Source of the DNA: Gillisia sp. Hel1_33_143
GTDB lineage: Bacteria > Bacteroidota > Bacteroidia > Flavobacteriales > Flavobacteriaceae
Length of the DNA stretch: 64,000 bases
Assembly (NCBI RefSeq): GCF_900104765.1
Contig: NZ_LT629737.1
Coordinates: 992,001 to 1,056,000 of the forward strand
Direction of reading: 5' to 3'
Shown here: piece after piece, positions 9,858 through 17,827 of the stretch
Position numbering within the stretch: the first letter of the stretch is position 1
Layout of the letters: each line of letters starts with the position of its first letter
The notes under the pieces: generated by a model
Databases searched by the model: none
What the model was told of the DNA's origin: nothing
Seen by the model: the letters and a program-made list of their open reading frames with translations, nothing else
Program-made: the position numbers and the translations under genes

Positions 9858-10850
9858 TTGGCAAAAATAGGAAACATAGATGTTGGAGAATTCCCGTTGC
9901 TTTTAGCACCGATGGAAGATGTGAGCGATCCGCCATTTCGCGCTTTGTGTAAAGAACAAGGGGCAGATGTAGTGTATACAGAATTTATTTCTTCAGAAGG
10001 ACTTATTCGCGATGCCGCGAAAAGCGTAATGAAACTTGATATTTACGAAAAAGAGCGTCCTGTTGGTATCCAGATCTTTGGTGCCAATCTGGAATCTATG
10101 CTACAATCTGTAGAGATCGTAGAGAAATCGAACCCGGATATTATCGATATTAATTTTGGATGTCCTGTAAAGAAGGTAGTATCTAAAGGTGCCGGAGCCG
10201 GAATTCTTAAAGATATAGACTTGATGGTTTCCCTAACAGCGGCCATGGTAAAACACACACATTTACCGGTTACTGTTAAAACCCGTTTAGGATGGGATCA
10301 AGACTCCATAAAGATCGTTGAGGTTGCAGAACGATTGCAAGATGCAGGAGCAGCTTCTATTGCTATTCACGGTAGAACCCGAGCACAGATGTATAAAGGT
10401 GTGGCAGATTGGGGTCCTATTGCAGACGTTAAGAACAATCCTAGAATGCACATTCCTGTCTTTGGAAATGGCGATGTAGATTCTCCAGAGAAAGCTATGG
10501 AAATGCGAGATAGATACGGATTAGACGGAGCCATGATTGGACGTGCAAGTATTGGGTATCCATGGTTTTTTAGAGAAGTGAAGCACTTTTTTGAGACTGG
10601 TGAACATATGGCGCCTCCAACTTTGGAAGAGCGTGTACAAGCCGCCAGAAAGCATTTGCAAATGGCTATAGATTGGAAAGGTGAGAAGTTAGGAGTTTTT
10701 GAAACTCGTAGACATTACACCAACTACTTTAAAGGAATTCCGCATTTTAAAGAGTATAGAACCAAAATGGTAACCAGCGATGATTCTATAGATGTTTTTG
10801 CAGCTTTTGATGAGGTAGAAAGAGAATTTGCAGGCTTCGAATTCGCTTAA
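9858..10850 (+). CDS. dusB: tRNA-dihydrouridine synthase
   Basis: A flavoenzyme that reduces uridine to dihydrouridine in the tRNA D-loop. It has the hallmark APMEDVSDPPFRALC near the N-terminus, NFGCPVKKV with the catalytic-loop cysteine, KTRLGWD, and HGRTRAQMYKG. The 330-residue length is normal. Translation must start at the TTG at 9858, because an in-frame TAA lies at 9849-9851 and the next ATG would cut into the active-site signature. A TAATTTTG sequence at 9831-9838 resembles a Bacteroidota -7 element. Its stop codon overlaps that of the convergent permease gene by four bases. Confidence 0.95.
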   Translation: MAKIGNIDVGEFPLLLAPMEDVSDPPFRALCKEQGADVVYTEFISSEGLIRDAAKSVMKLDIYEKERPVGIQIFGANLESMLQSVEIVEKSNPDIIDINFGCPVKKVVSKGAGAGILKDIDLMVSLTAAMVKHTHLPVTVKTRLGWDQDSIKIVEVAERLQDAGAASIAIHGRTRAQMYKGVADWGPIADVKNNPRMHIPVFGNGDVDSPEKAMEMRDRYGLDGAMIGRASIGYPWFFREVKHFFETGEHMAPPTLEERVQAARKHLQMAIDWKGEKLGVFETRRHYTNYFKGIPHFKEYRTKMVTSDDSIDVFAAFDEVEREFAGFEFA

Positions 10851-12052
10851 ATTCCCAATGCTTTTTTACTTCGGGTTGCAGCAATATAAGATGCTGAAAT
10901 TCCTAACACACCTATAGTTAAAGCCACTATTAGAATATTGATCGCCTTTATGCTTACAGGATAAGGAAGGCTAGGGGTGATCATTACAAAGTTAAATTCT
11001 AACTGAAGGTAGACCAGCACTATTCCGAAGATAAGTCCGAGAACTCCACCAATCACGGTCATTAAAGTACCCTGAAAGAAAAAGATATTTTTTATAGAAT
11101 TCGGGGTTGCCCCAATATTGTATAAAGTCTTAATGTTTTCTCTTTTATCTAAGATCACCATTATTATAGAACCCACTACATTAAATAGTGCAATGATCAA
11201 CACTAAAGTAAATATAAGATATACCGCAAGATTTTCGGTATTTAGCATTTTATAAAGCGTTTCATTAAGCTGCGCTCTAGTTTTTACTTCCACGTTATTC
11301 CCAAAGATCTTTTCTAGTTTTTTGGAAATATTATCTATATCTGCTTCTGGTTTGGTTTTGAATTCTAAAGATGAAATTTCATCATCTTTCATATCAAGCA
11401 ATTTCCGAGCGAACATTAGATTTGAGAACACAAATTTGTTATCTAATTCTTCGTTGATGCTATAAATACCGGTAACAATAACACTTTCTCTACTAAACGC
11501 ACTATTTATATTGGTGAGTTTTATCTGCCCTTTCCCCGGCTTAGGCACCATAATATTGAGAAGATTATTATAATCAAATGGAGAGATAGAAAGCAATTTA
11601 GAGATTCCATTTCCAACCACTACCTGATATTCAGATTGGGCAAGCCAGGTTCCGTAAACCATAGCGCTATCTACATTGTTCACACGTTGATAATTGGAAT
11701 CTACTCCCTTGAGATACGCGGTATGGTTTTTAGATCTGTAATCTAAGAAAACGCGCTCTTCAATAGTTTGAGTAAAGCCTTCGATACCTTCTATCTTTAA
11801 GATATCTTCTTTTTCCTTTTCTGTAAATTGAATGATCTTACCTTCAGAAGGCAAAACTTTTAGATCTGGATCAAATTCATTCGTAAAGGAGAGGCTAAAA
11901 TCTTTTAATCCGGAGAAACCGGAAAGTACTACAAATAAAGCAAGGGTTCCTGCAAATATTCCAATAGCAGCAATAATGGTAATAATATTTATCGCATTAC
12001 TGCTGCTTTTGGTAAAAAGATATCGCTTTGCGATGTAGAGGGAAAAATTCAA
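10847..12052 (-). CDS. LolC/FtsX-type ABC transporter permease
   Basis: A 401-residue inner-membrane permease of the MacB/LolC/FtsX group. One N-terminal transmembrane helix (about 18-42) is followed by a large periplasmic domain (about 45-255) and three C-terminal helices (about 270-300, 315-345, 370-395), the standard topology. LolC-type members extract lipoproteins for transport to the outer membrane. No ATPase gene is adjacent, so it probably partners with one encoded elsewhere. It begins one base after the rbfA stop codon, so the two are likely one operon. Confidence 0.87.
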   Translation of the reverse strand: MNFSLYIAKRYLFTKSSSNAINIITIIAAIGIFAGTLALFVVLSGFSGLKDFSLSFTNEFDPDLKVLPSEGKIIQFTEKEKEDILKIEGIEGFTQTIEERVFLDYRSKNHTAYLKGVDSNYQRVNNVDSAMVYGTWLAQSEYQVVVGNGISKLLSISPFDYNNLLNIMVPKPGKGQIKLTNINSAFSRESVIVTGIYSINEELDNKFVFSNLMFARKLLDMKDDEISSLEFKTKPEADIDNISKKLEKIFGNNVEVKTRAQLNETLYKMLNTENLAVYLIFTLVLIIALFNVVGSIIMVILDKRENIKTLYNIGATPNSIKNIFFFQGTLMTVIGGVLGLIFGIVLVYLQLEFNFVMITPSLPYPVSIKAINILIVALTIGVLGISASYIAATRSKKALGI

Positions 12053-12053
12053 A

Positions 12054-12446
12054 TTAAGATTTTTTCCTGCGCTCTAAAAGATCTGGTTGATCTATAGGGT
12101 TTTCTTTACCTTTCATAGATTTCTCTAAGTTGTCTATATACTCTAAAGAATCATCTACAAAGAAATCTAGATCTGGCATACGTCTTAATTGGTTTTTAGT
12201 ACGCTGCGCCAATTCATGCTTTATCTTATGCTTAATCAAATTAAGATCATCAAGCACTTCCTGTGCATTTTTATTCGGAAAAATACTTAAATATGCTTTT
12301 GCTATAGAAAGATCTGTTGTAACTGTTACTTTAGAAACGGAGATCAAAATGCCCGACACCCCAGAATCTCTAAGATGATTTTGCAGGATCTCTGCTAGAT
12401 CCTTTTGTAGAACTCCACCTATTTTTTTTTGTCTATTTGTTTCCAT
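12054..12446 (-). CDS. rbfA: 30S ribosome-binding factor A
   Basis: A small KH-fold protein for 16S rRNA maturation and cold adaptation. The 130 residues include METNRQKKIGGVLQKDLAEIL at the start, the VSKVTVTTDLSIAKAYLSIFP core strands, and HELAQRTKNQLRRMPDLDFFVDDSLEYI, all typical of RbfA. The permease gene follows immediately. A TACTTTTG sequence just upstream on this strand (12451-12458) could be its -7 element. Confidence 0.95.
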   Translation of the reverse strand: METNRQKKIGGVLQKDLAEILQNHLRDSGVSGILISVSKVTVTTDLSIAKAYLSIFPNKNAQEVLDDLNLIKHKIKHELAQRTKNQLRRMPDLDFFVDDSLEYIDNLEKSMKGKENPIDQPDLLERRKKS

Positions 12447-12523
12447 AGTACAAAAGTAGCATATTTAAAGATTATAGTATTTTTATAAGCTGAAATAAGA
12501 TGAATAATTAGATTTTAGTTGCA

Positions 12524-12934
12524 ATGAGAAAGATAGAACATATAGGGATAGCTGTAAAGAATATGGAAGAAGCCAATAAGACCTACCAAGATCTTTTAGG
12601 TGCAGAGCCATATAAAGCGGAAGAAGTGGAAAGCGAAGGAGTACTAACTTCCTTCTTTAAAATTGGGGATAGTAAGATCGAGTTATTGTCTGCTACAAAT
12701 GAGAATAGTCCTATTGCCAAATTCTTGTCTAAAAGGGGAGAAGGGATACATCATATTGCATTTGACGTAGAAGATATTCAAAAAGAGATCTTAGATCTTG
12801 AGAAAAAAGGATTTACTTTAATTAATAAAGAACCTAAGAAAGGTGCTGATAATAAATTAGTTGCGTTCTTACATCCTAAAGATTCTCATGGGGTTCTGGT
12901 AGAATTATGCCAGGATATGAATAATAATAAATAA
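12524..12934 (+). CDS. mce: Methylmalonyl-CoA epimerase
   Basis: Interconverts the (R) and (S) forms of methylmalonyl-CoA in the propionate/succinate pathway. The 136-residue protein is a vicinal-oxygen-chelate (glyoxalase) fold with IEHIGIAVKNMEEA at the N-terminus, IELLSATNENSPIAKFL, GEGIHHIAFDVEDI and HPKDSHGVLVELCQ. The spaced His and Glu residues match the metal ligands of the family. It is transcribed divergently from rbfA and ends just before the tRNA promoter. Confidence 0.93.
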   Translation: MRKIEHIGIAVKNMEEANKTYQDLLGAEPYKAEEVESEGVLTSFFKIGDSKIELLSATNENSPIAKFLSKRGEGIHHIAFDVEDIQKEILDLEKKGFTLINKEPKKGADNKLVAFLHPKDSHGVLVELCQDMNNNK

Positions 12935-12938
12935 ATTA

Positions 12939-12970
12939 TTTGGTGCGTAAGTAGCAATTATCTAAATTTG
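12939..12970 (+). promoter_or_regulatory. Bacteroidota-type promoter for the CAU tRNA gene
   Basis: TTTG at 12939-12942 and TAAATTTG at 12963-12970 are separated by 20 bp, matching the Bacteroidota primary-sigma consensus TTTG-N19/20-TAnnTTTG. The tRNA starts 23 bp downstream. Confidence 0.75.
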
Positions 12971-12993
12971 CGCCCTCATATACCTATTGAGCC

Positions 12994-13067
12994 GGTCCTA
13001 TAGCTCAGCTGGTTAGAGCACCTGACTCATAATCAGGTGGTCCCTGGTTCGAGTCCAGGTGGGACCA
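12994..13067 (+). tRNA. tRNA with CAU anticodon (Ile2 or elongator Met)
   Basis: A complete cloverleaf. The acceptor stem is GGTCCTA/TGGGACC, the anticodon stem CCTGA/TCAGG carries loop CTCATAA (anticodon CAT at 13028-13030), and the T-arm contains GGTTCGAGTCC. The 3' CCA is not encoded. A CAU anticodon is shared by elongator Met and by the lysidine-modified Ile tRNA, and I cannot separate these with certainty. The last 12 bases are the left core site of an integrated element, so insertion left the tRNA intact. Confidence 0.95.
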
Positions 13068-13068
13068 C
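13056..13068 (+). repeat. Left core attachment site (attL)
   Basis: CAGGTGGGACCAC; its first 12 bases are the 3' end of the CAU tRNA. It is identical to 19230-19242 in the same orientation. Confidence 0.88.
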
Positions 13069-13083
13069 TTTTAAACATTGATA

Positions 13084-13118
13084 AGCCCTATAAACAGTAC
13101 GTTTGTAGGGCTTTTTTT
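13084..13118 (+). terminator. Intrinsic terminator just inside the left end of the element
   Basis: AGCCCTATAAAC pairs with GTTTGTAGGGCT across a four-base loop and is followed by a T-run. It now terminates the tRNA transcript and shields the element from read-through. It belongs to the element, since the presumed original tRNA terminator lies beyond attR. Confidence 0.75.
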
Positions 13119-13123
13119 ATTTT

Positions 13124-13151
13124 AGGGGCTGAATAAGGGGCGGAATTAATT
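13124..13151 (+). repeat. Left-end paired repeats, probable integrase/Xis arm sites
   Basis: Two near-copies 13 bp apart: AGGGGCTGAA from 13124 and GGGGCGGAATTAATT from 13137. The same motif pair occurs in the same orientation inside the right end (19089-19116). Their position 55-80 bp from the core suits arm-type sites of a tyrosine integrase. GC-rich words of this kind stand out against the AT-rich surroundings. Confidence 0.55.
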
Positions 13152-13220
13152 AATTAATTTTAATATATTTATAGGAATTTTTAAAAAAGCTTTTACTAAT
13201 TTTTAACTAAACATATATAT

Positions 13221-14729
13221 ATGAATATCAAATCTACTCCTAAGTTAGTGAAACTTAAAAATTTGATCTTAGATAAAGATAACCCAAGGTTTGCTGAATT
13301 ATATAGCGGAAGTGATAAGGAGGAAGATCTGATTAATTATTTATTATATAATGAATCGGCCGAAGATGTGGCAAAATCAATCTTTGAAGCAGATGAATTT
13401 TATCCTGATCGCCCATTGTGGGTTTTAGAAGATGGTAAAAATTTTTTAGTTAAAGATGGTAATAGGAGGTGTGCATCAGTTAAAGCTCTAAATCACCCCT
13501 TAAAATACGGTTTGGATGTGGCTTTTAAAATGAATATAAAAGAATTACCCGTATTAGTATATAAGGATAAGTCTGATTTAGATGAAAGGATTCGTCAAGA
13601 ACATACAAGTAGCTTATTTAAACAATGGGGAAGAATTGCAAAAGCTATTGAAGTTTTCCGATTATATAAAACTGGAACGTCAATTGAATCAATGAGAGAT
13701 TTTGATTCCTCGCCAAATGAACTTATTAAATTAGCAAGCTTTTATTATGAAGCAGTAAAGTTATCTTCAGAAGATTTTAAAAAATTACTTCGAAGTGGAA
13801 AGGGTAAATCTGGAGGAAAGACAATTGTTTTTGAAAGACTTTTCAAATATAGAAAAGAATGCGGTTATACTTTTAAAAGAGATTTCGAAATTGATATCAA
13901 GGATAAAACCTACTTTGAATCTTACATTAAATCAATGGTGGCTTATTTAAAAGATAATCCTGAGACTTCATCAAGAACAATAGATAGAATGAAAGGCGAA
14001 TTCTTGAAAGAGTTAAAGCCTTATGGTTTCCCGCCAGTATCGTCAACTAATCCTAGCACAGGAGGTACTTCAACTTCAAGTGCTTCTACTACAACTTCAG
14101 GATCAAGTTCGCAAAGCAATTCTGGAGCCGCCTCTAGCAATGATGGAAAAGCAAGCCCAATACCTTCCAGTTCAACACCAAGTTCTGGAACATCTTCAAC
14201 GTCCAATCCTTCTACTTCAAATCCTTCAACTTCTAATAGTGGTAGAAAAAGTGTGAAACACAAACCAATTTATACACGAAAAAAGATACCTGCACCTCTG
14301 GAAAACTTAATTAAAGAATGCTATAATTTAGATCAGAATAATTTTCCAAATGCAAAAACTGCAATGAGTAGAATTACATTTGAATGTACTCTTAAATTTA
14401 TAGTTGAAAATACAGATAAAGGAAACGGTAAGGCATTGAAAACTTCAAACCATTTTCAAGACGTGTATTTCAAAAAAGGAAAACCTACTCTATACACAGA
14501 TTTTGATAAATTAAAATCTAAATTTACAGAGTTAATTAAAGATACAGGTACTAAGAAAGCATTTGAAGATTTTAATTTACAGAATTCTCATCAGATCATT
14601 CACAATTACCATGTTAGAGCCGTTCCTGCAAATGCCAAAGGATTGTGTGATAATTTAATAGTGCTTATTGAGTTCATGCTACAAGAAGAATCTGATCTCT
14701 TACAATCCTTGGATCAATCAAAAATTTAA
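13221..14729 (+). CDS. ParB/sulfiredoxin-fold protein with Ser/Thr-rich linker and helical C-terminal domain
   Basis: A 502-residue protein in three parts. Residues about 1-130 form a ParB-like N-terminal domain: LKNLILDKDNPRF opens it and VKDGNRR at 77-83 matches the ParB box. Residues 131-272 are mainly helical. Residues about 273-341 are low-complexity Ser/Thr/Gly/Asn, like a flexible tether. Residues about 345-502 are a helical domain with SHQIIHNYHVRAVPANAKGL near its end, a layout reminiscent of HEPN-like or Abi-type helical domains; that resemblance is only by eye. The stop is two bases before the methyltransferase ATG, so the two are surely co-translated. ParB-fold domains can bind DNA, hydrolyse CTP or cut DNA; which applies here is unknown. 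It lacks a ParA partner, which argues against a partition role. Confidence 0.75.
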   Translation: MNIKSTPKLVKLKNLILDKDNPRFAELYSGSDKEEDLINYLLYNESAEDVAKSIFEADEFYPDRPLWVLEDGKNFLVKDGNRRCASVKALNHPLKYGLDVAFKMNIKELPVLVYKDKSDLDERIRQEHTSSLFKQWGRIAKAIEVFRLYKTGTSIESMRDFDSSPNELIKLASFYYEAVKLSSEDFKKLLRSGKGKSGGKTIVFERLFKYRKECGYTFKRDFEIDIKDKTYFESYIKSMVAYLKDNPETSSRTIDRMKGEFLKELKPYGFPPVSSTNPSTGGTSTSSASTTTSGSSSQSNSGAASSNDGKASPIPSSSTPSSGTSSTSNPSTSNPSTSNSGRKSVKHKPIYTRKKIPAPLENLIKECYNLDQNNFPNAKTAMSRITFECTLKFIVENTDKGNGKALKTSNHFQDVYFKKGKPTLYTDFDKLKSKFTELIKDTGTKKAFEDFNLQNSHQIIHNYHVRAVPANAKGLCDNLIVLIEFMLQEESDLLQSLDQSKI

Positions 14730-14731
14730 TA

Positions 14732-15631
14732 ATGTTATATTCTCCCTTAAGATATCCTGGCGGAAAAAATAAAATAGCTCCATTTCTAGCTAAGATTTGT
14801 GTTGATAATAATATAAATGGGCATTATGTTGAGCCTTATTCCGGAGGGGCTGCAGTGGGCTTATTTCTGCTTTTTGAGAATTTCGTTGAGAGGATAACAA
14901 TTAATGATAAGGACAGATCTGTTTATGCATTTTGGTTTTGTGTATTGAATAAAACTAATGCTCTTTGTAAATTAATTGAAGAAACCGATATAACAATTGA
15001 GCAATGGAGAAAGCAACGCAAAATTCAACTAATAAAAGATAAAGCAGATATTTTAGAGTTAGGCTTTTCAACCTTTTTTATGAATAGAACTAACCGCTCT
15101 GGTATTATTTCGGCAGGTCCAATTGGGGGAATGGAGCAAATCGGTCAATATAAAATTGATTGTAGATTTAATAAAGAAGATTTAATCCAAAGGATCAGAT
15201 TAATTGCTTCTAAAAAAAGTAAAATAAAATTATATAAAAAGGATGCTATAAAATTGGTGCATAAAATTCAAAATGAATCGACTGATAATAATATAATATT
15301 TTACTTTGACCCTCCATATTTTTTAAAAGCTAACTCACTTTATCTTAATCATTATTTGCCTGAAAATCATAAAGACGTAAGTCAGGTTATAAAATCAATT
15401 ACGGATATTAACTGGATTGTTTCATATGATAATGTCTCCGAAATAAGAAAGCTTTATGATGATTGTGCTAAAAAAGAATTTGAATTCTACCATACTGCTT
15501 ACGAAATAAGACAGGGTAAAGAAATATTATTTTTTAGTCCTAATTTAATAATGCCTGAAATTGAAGATTGGAACCCGCTTAATTTTAAATATAAGAAAAA
15601 TTCAAAAAAAAGGGACATAATTTATATTTAG
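14732..15631 (+). CDS. D12-class (Dam-like) adenine-specific DNA methyltransferase
   Basis: Transfers a methyl group from SAM to N6 of adenine in DNA. The 299-residue protein has PLRYPGGK (5-12) and YVEPYSGGAAV (32-42) for SAM binding, FFMNRTNRSGI (115-125), and the catalytic DPPY at 193-196, in the order of the Dam/D12 group. No restriction endonuclease is recognisable beside it; its only partner is the ParB-fold gene two bases upstream. It may be an orphan methylase that protects the element, or the modification half of a system whose other half is the ParB-fold protein. The last four bases overlap the end of the convergent Rep gene. The recognition sequence cannot be told from sequence. 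Confidence 0.92.
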   Translation: MLYSPLRYPGGKNKIAPFLAKICVDNNINGHYVEPYSGGAAVGLFLLFENFVERITINDKDRSVYAFWFCVLNKTNALCKLIEETDITIEQWRKQRKIQLIKDKADILELGFSTFFMNRTNRSGIISAGPIGGMEQIGQYKIDCRFNKEDLIQRIRLIASKKSKIKLYKKDAIKLVHKIQNESTDNNIIFYFDPPYFLKANSLYLNHYLPENHKDVSQVIKSITDINWIVSYDNVSEIRKLYDDCAKKEFEFYHTAYEIRQGKEILFFSPNLIMPEIEDWNPLNFKYKKNSKKRDIIYI

Positions 15632-16467
15632 CCTATAGCTTTATTTTTTTCATCTAATCTTTTGTAAAGAGGTAATGTCTGTCTATTTAGATCAATCATT
15701 TTAATATTTAGAAATGGTCTTTCTATATGATCCTTCACTTCAAATTCTTTAAGAATAGCATTTAGACGCACGAAATTCTCGGTAAACTCTGTAGTAGTGT
15801 AAAAGTCTGTGTAAAGTTCAGAAACACGCTTAGAACAGTTCCAGACTTGACATTTAAACTTTGCGTCATTCTTAGTAACATACTTTGTAACATAAGAAGC
15901 TATAGACCTAATATTATTTGAGTTTAATTGTTTCACATCAAAAGCAGAAGAAGGTTTGTAATTTTTCTTTCTAGGCTTGATTCCGTTTTTAAGTTGAAGA
16001 TCAATCCAGTAATTCCACCACTTGTCTATTTTCCAATATTTATTTGTGATCATGTGGAAATGTACATTCCCCTTAAAAGCATCATTTTTATTTTGACGTT
16101 CTGCAACCCATACGTATTGAAAATCTTCACTTCTTTTCTTAGCGTTATCTATAAACTTGCGTAAGAGATTTATCGCTTCTTCATCTGTAACCTTATTTAG
16201 AAATGTGAGAGTAACAAAATTTAACCGCTTGTAACATCTAGCAAAGCATGTAATCTTCTTTCGGATCTTTTGTTTTGATCTTCTGGAAAGTGTTCTAAGT
16301 TTAATTTCTTTCTTTTCTTCATTTACTATTTTCTTTTTAATTGGTTTCTTATCGGGATCTGGTTTTTTGCGTTGTAAAGCAGAACCAGCAAATTCTTCTT
16401 TGGGAATTACGCCGAACTGTGTTGTTGAGAATCCGACGCTTATTCCATATGTATTTTTGACTATCAT
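15628..16467 (-). CDS. HUH-family replication initiation protein (Y2 type)
   Basis: Probable rolling-circle replication initiator of the element. The 279 residues contain all three HUH motifs: FVTLTF at 84-89 (motif 1), VHFHM at 135-139 with the His-x-His metal site, and YVTKYVTK at 192-199 with two tyrosines four positions apart, the Y2 layout of phage phiX174 GpA and microvirus VP4 proteins. The N-terminal 70 residues are very lysine-rich. It lies 95 bp downstream of the small 72-residue gene on the same strand. A Y2 Rep in an element that also has a tyrosine integrase suggests an excised circle that replicates through single-stranded DNA; a mobilisation role is the main alternative. Confidence 0.82.
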   Translation of the reverse strand: MIVKNTYGISVGFSTTQFGVIPKEEFAGSALQRKKPDPDKKPIKKKIVNEEKKEIKLRTLSRRSKQKIRKKITCFARCYKRLNFVTLTFLNKVTDEEAINLLRKFIDNAKKRSEDFQYVWVAERQNKNDAFKGNVHFHMITNKYWKIDKWWNYWIDLQLKNGIKPRKKNYKPSSAFDVKQLNSNNIRSIASYVTKYVTKNDAKFKCQVWNCSKRVSELYTDFYTTTEFTENFVRLNAILKEFEVKDHIERPFLNIKMIDLNRQTLPLYKRLDEKNKAIG

Positions 16468-16492
16468 AATCTGAATCGTTGCACATTAATTA

Positions 16493-16520
16493 AAACCATT
16501 AAAAGGTTTCTTATTAAGGG
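16493..16520. other. Candidate stem-loop upstream of the Rep gene (possible double-strand origin)
   Basis: AAACC-attaaaa-GGTTT (16493-16508), with a nearby GGGTTTT that could pair with the same arm, lies 30-50 bp upstream of the Rep start. HUH initiators often nick at hairpins near their gene. No known nick sequence is recognised, so this is a weak suggestion. Confidence 0.25.
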
Positions 16521-16562
16521 TTTTCTAAGAGTGCGTTTTATTAAAGGTTAAAAAAAAAGACG

Positions 16563-16781
16563 CTACTCTTGAATATGTGCAGGAATGAAACTATCTCTAT
16601 AAAATCTTCGAATGTACTTTGCGGATCTTCTGTTGTAAACATTCATATACTTCCAAGTAGAGTGGCTCTTATGAAGAAACATAGAGAAGCCGTTTAATTT
16701 ATCTACGTATGTCCATTTCTTTGGTTTAGTGCCATCTTCAAAATAGACTATAACTGAATAATCATTCTTCTTTTTTAACAT
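16563..16781 (-). CDS. Small basic protein of unknown function, 72 aa
   Basis: I do not recognise this family. The 72-residue product is basic and aromatic-rich (KKWTYVDKLNGFSMFLHKS, then RRSAKYIRRFYRDSF) and has no membrane segment. Its ATG overlaps the end of the excisionase-like gene by seven bases, so it is probably translationally coupled. The operon position between Xis-like and Rep suggests a role in replication or its control; that is inference. Confidence 0.6.
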   Translation of the reverse strand: MLKKKNDYSVIVYFEDGTKPKKWTYVDKLNGFSMFLHKSHSTWKYMNVYNRRSAKYIRRFYRDSFIPAHIQE

Positions 16782-17074
16782 GATACACCTCCTCTTGATT
16801 TTAAAGTTTTAATCTGAGTAAGTGCTTGAATAACTTCTTCCTGTTTATAAAGAATTCTGTTACCAATACGATAACCTACGATAGAACCAGTTTTAGTCCA
16901 TTCGTGAAGTGTTGGAAGTGAAATGCAAAGCGTTTTTGCTGTTTCTTTTCGAGTAAGTAGTTTTAGAGATTTTGGTTCTCCAAAGTTTAAAGAATTGAGT
17001 TTTCTTTCTAGAACTTCTTCAACGACTTTTTTTATGTCGGATAGTTCCAATGATGTTAATAATACTTTTGTCAT
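16775..17074 (-). CDS. Excisionase-like helix-turn-helix protein (HTH_17/MerR type)
   Basis: A 99-residue DNA-binding protein. Residues about 38-90 form a winged HTH of the excisionase/BldC group: LLTRKETAKTLCISLPTLHEWTKTGSI followed by VGYRIGNRILYKQEEV. Such proteins beside tyrosine integrases in Bacteroidota elements usually direct excision and may regulate element genes. It lies 81 bp downstream of the 223-residue gene and overlaps the next small gene. Confidence 0.82.
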   Translation of the reverse strand: MTKVLLTSLELSDIKKVVEEVLERKLNSLNFGEPKSLKLLTRKETAKTLCISLPTLHEWTKTGSIVGYRIGNRILYKQEEVIQALTQIKTLKSRGGVSC

Positions 17075-17155
17075 TTTTAATTTTATTTAATTAATTATGA
17101 CGCAAATATGTTACACAGGAGTGCTTGGGGTTTGGGCTGGGGTTACCCCAAATTT

Positions 17156-17827
17156 TTATTTTATTTTTTCTATATCTTCTTTTATTTTGTCTGCTATTTC
17201 TTCAAAACCCGCATTATCAAATAGTTGTAAAACTTTTTCTAAATTATCTTGATTTCTTACTTCATCATTATTTCCGTATAAAAAAGGGATTTGTTTTCTA
17301 GTGTCCCCAAAATTTTGCCCGATTATTGGTTCTAAAATTTTAGCAGATTTTATGTTATCATATCTTCTTAGGTCTAATCCTAAATAATGTAATGCTAGTA
17401 ATTTTTGCTTGTGAGTAAGAGTTGATTTCTTTGAAGTTTTTTGTGGAGTGTTGTCCAATTCTATTAACCACTTATAGTATTCTGAAAATTCAAAAGCCTG
17501 TTTAGATATATGTTTTTTTATATTCAAAGATTCTTCTGTGTCAATAGTAGAATTTGAAATTGGGAATTTTCCAGTAGTCAGAAAACTATGAACCGCTTCA
17601 GTAAATAGAGGTCTCAACATATCGCTAATAGATAGTTTAAAAATTTGAGTTTGATTTGCTTTTTTTAGATGAACTAGTCCATTCCTTTTAATTTTGGGAG
17701 TTGGAGAATAATCTAAATAATTATTTATTTCCCTTAATTCATTCTCGATTAAAAAATTCTTATTTATAGTTTTTTCTAATGCTGAATTGAAATCGTTTTG
17801 CAGTTCAGTAAGTGTTGCTAAGTTCAT
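17156..17827 (-). CDS. Element-encoded protein of unknown function, 223 aa
   Basis: No known domain is recognised. The N-terminal 90 residues look helical (LNDFNSALEKTINKNFLIENEL region). The C-terminal half contains KQKLLALHYLGLDLRRYDN and then GDTRKQIPFLYGNNDEVRNQDNL, a block that looks like a conserved domain. Its ATG overlaps the integrase stop codon (TAATG), so the two are translationally coupled. Proteins of similar size are often found between integrase and excisionase genes in flavobacterial elements; the function is unknown. Confidence 0.6.
   Translation of the reverse strand: MNLATLTELQNDFNSALEKTINKNFLIENELREINNYLDYSPTPKIKRNGLVHLKKANQTQIFKLSISDMLRPLFTEAVHSFLTTGKFPISNSTIDTEESLNIKKHISKQAFEFSEYYKWLIELDNTPQKTSKKSTLTHKQKLLALHYLGLDLRRYDNIKSAKILEPIIGQNFGDTRKQIPFLYGNNDEVRNQDNLEKVLQLFDNAGFEEIADKIKEDIEKIK

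Noticed and set aside
14021-14263. Two open frames (both strands) over the Ser/Thr-rich linker of the ParB-fold gene
   Set aside because: They are shadows of a low-complexity repeat: long Gln/Leu or Glu/Val runs created by reading the AGT/ACT-rich linker in other frames.
13221-14729. ParB-fold protein as a chromosome or plasmid partition protein
   Set aside because: There is no ParA partner or evident parS site, and the gene is coupled to a methyltransferase; the partition role is therefore not preferred.
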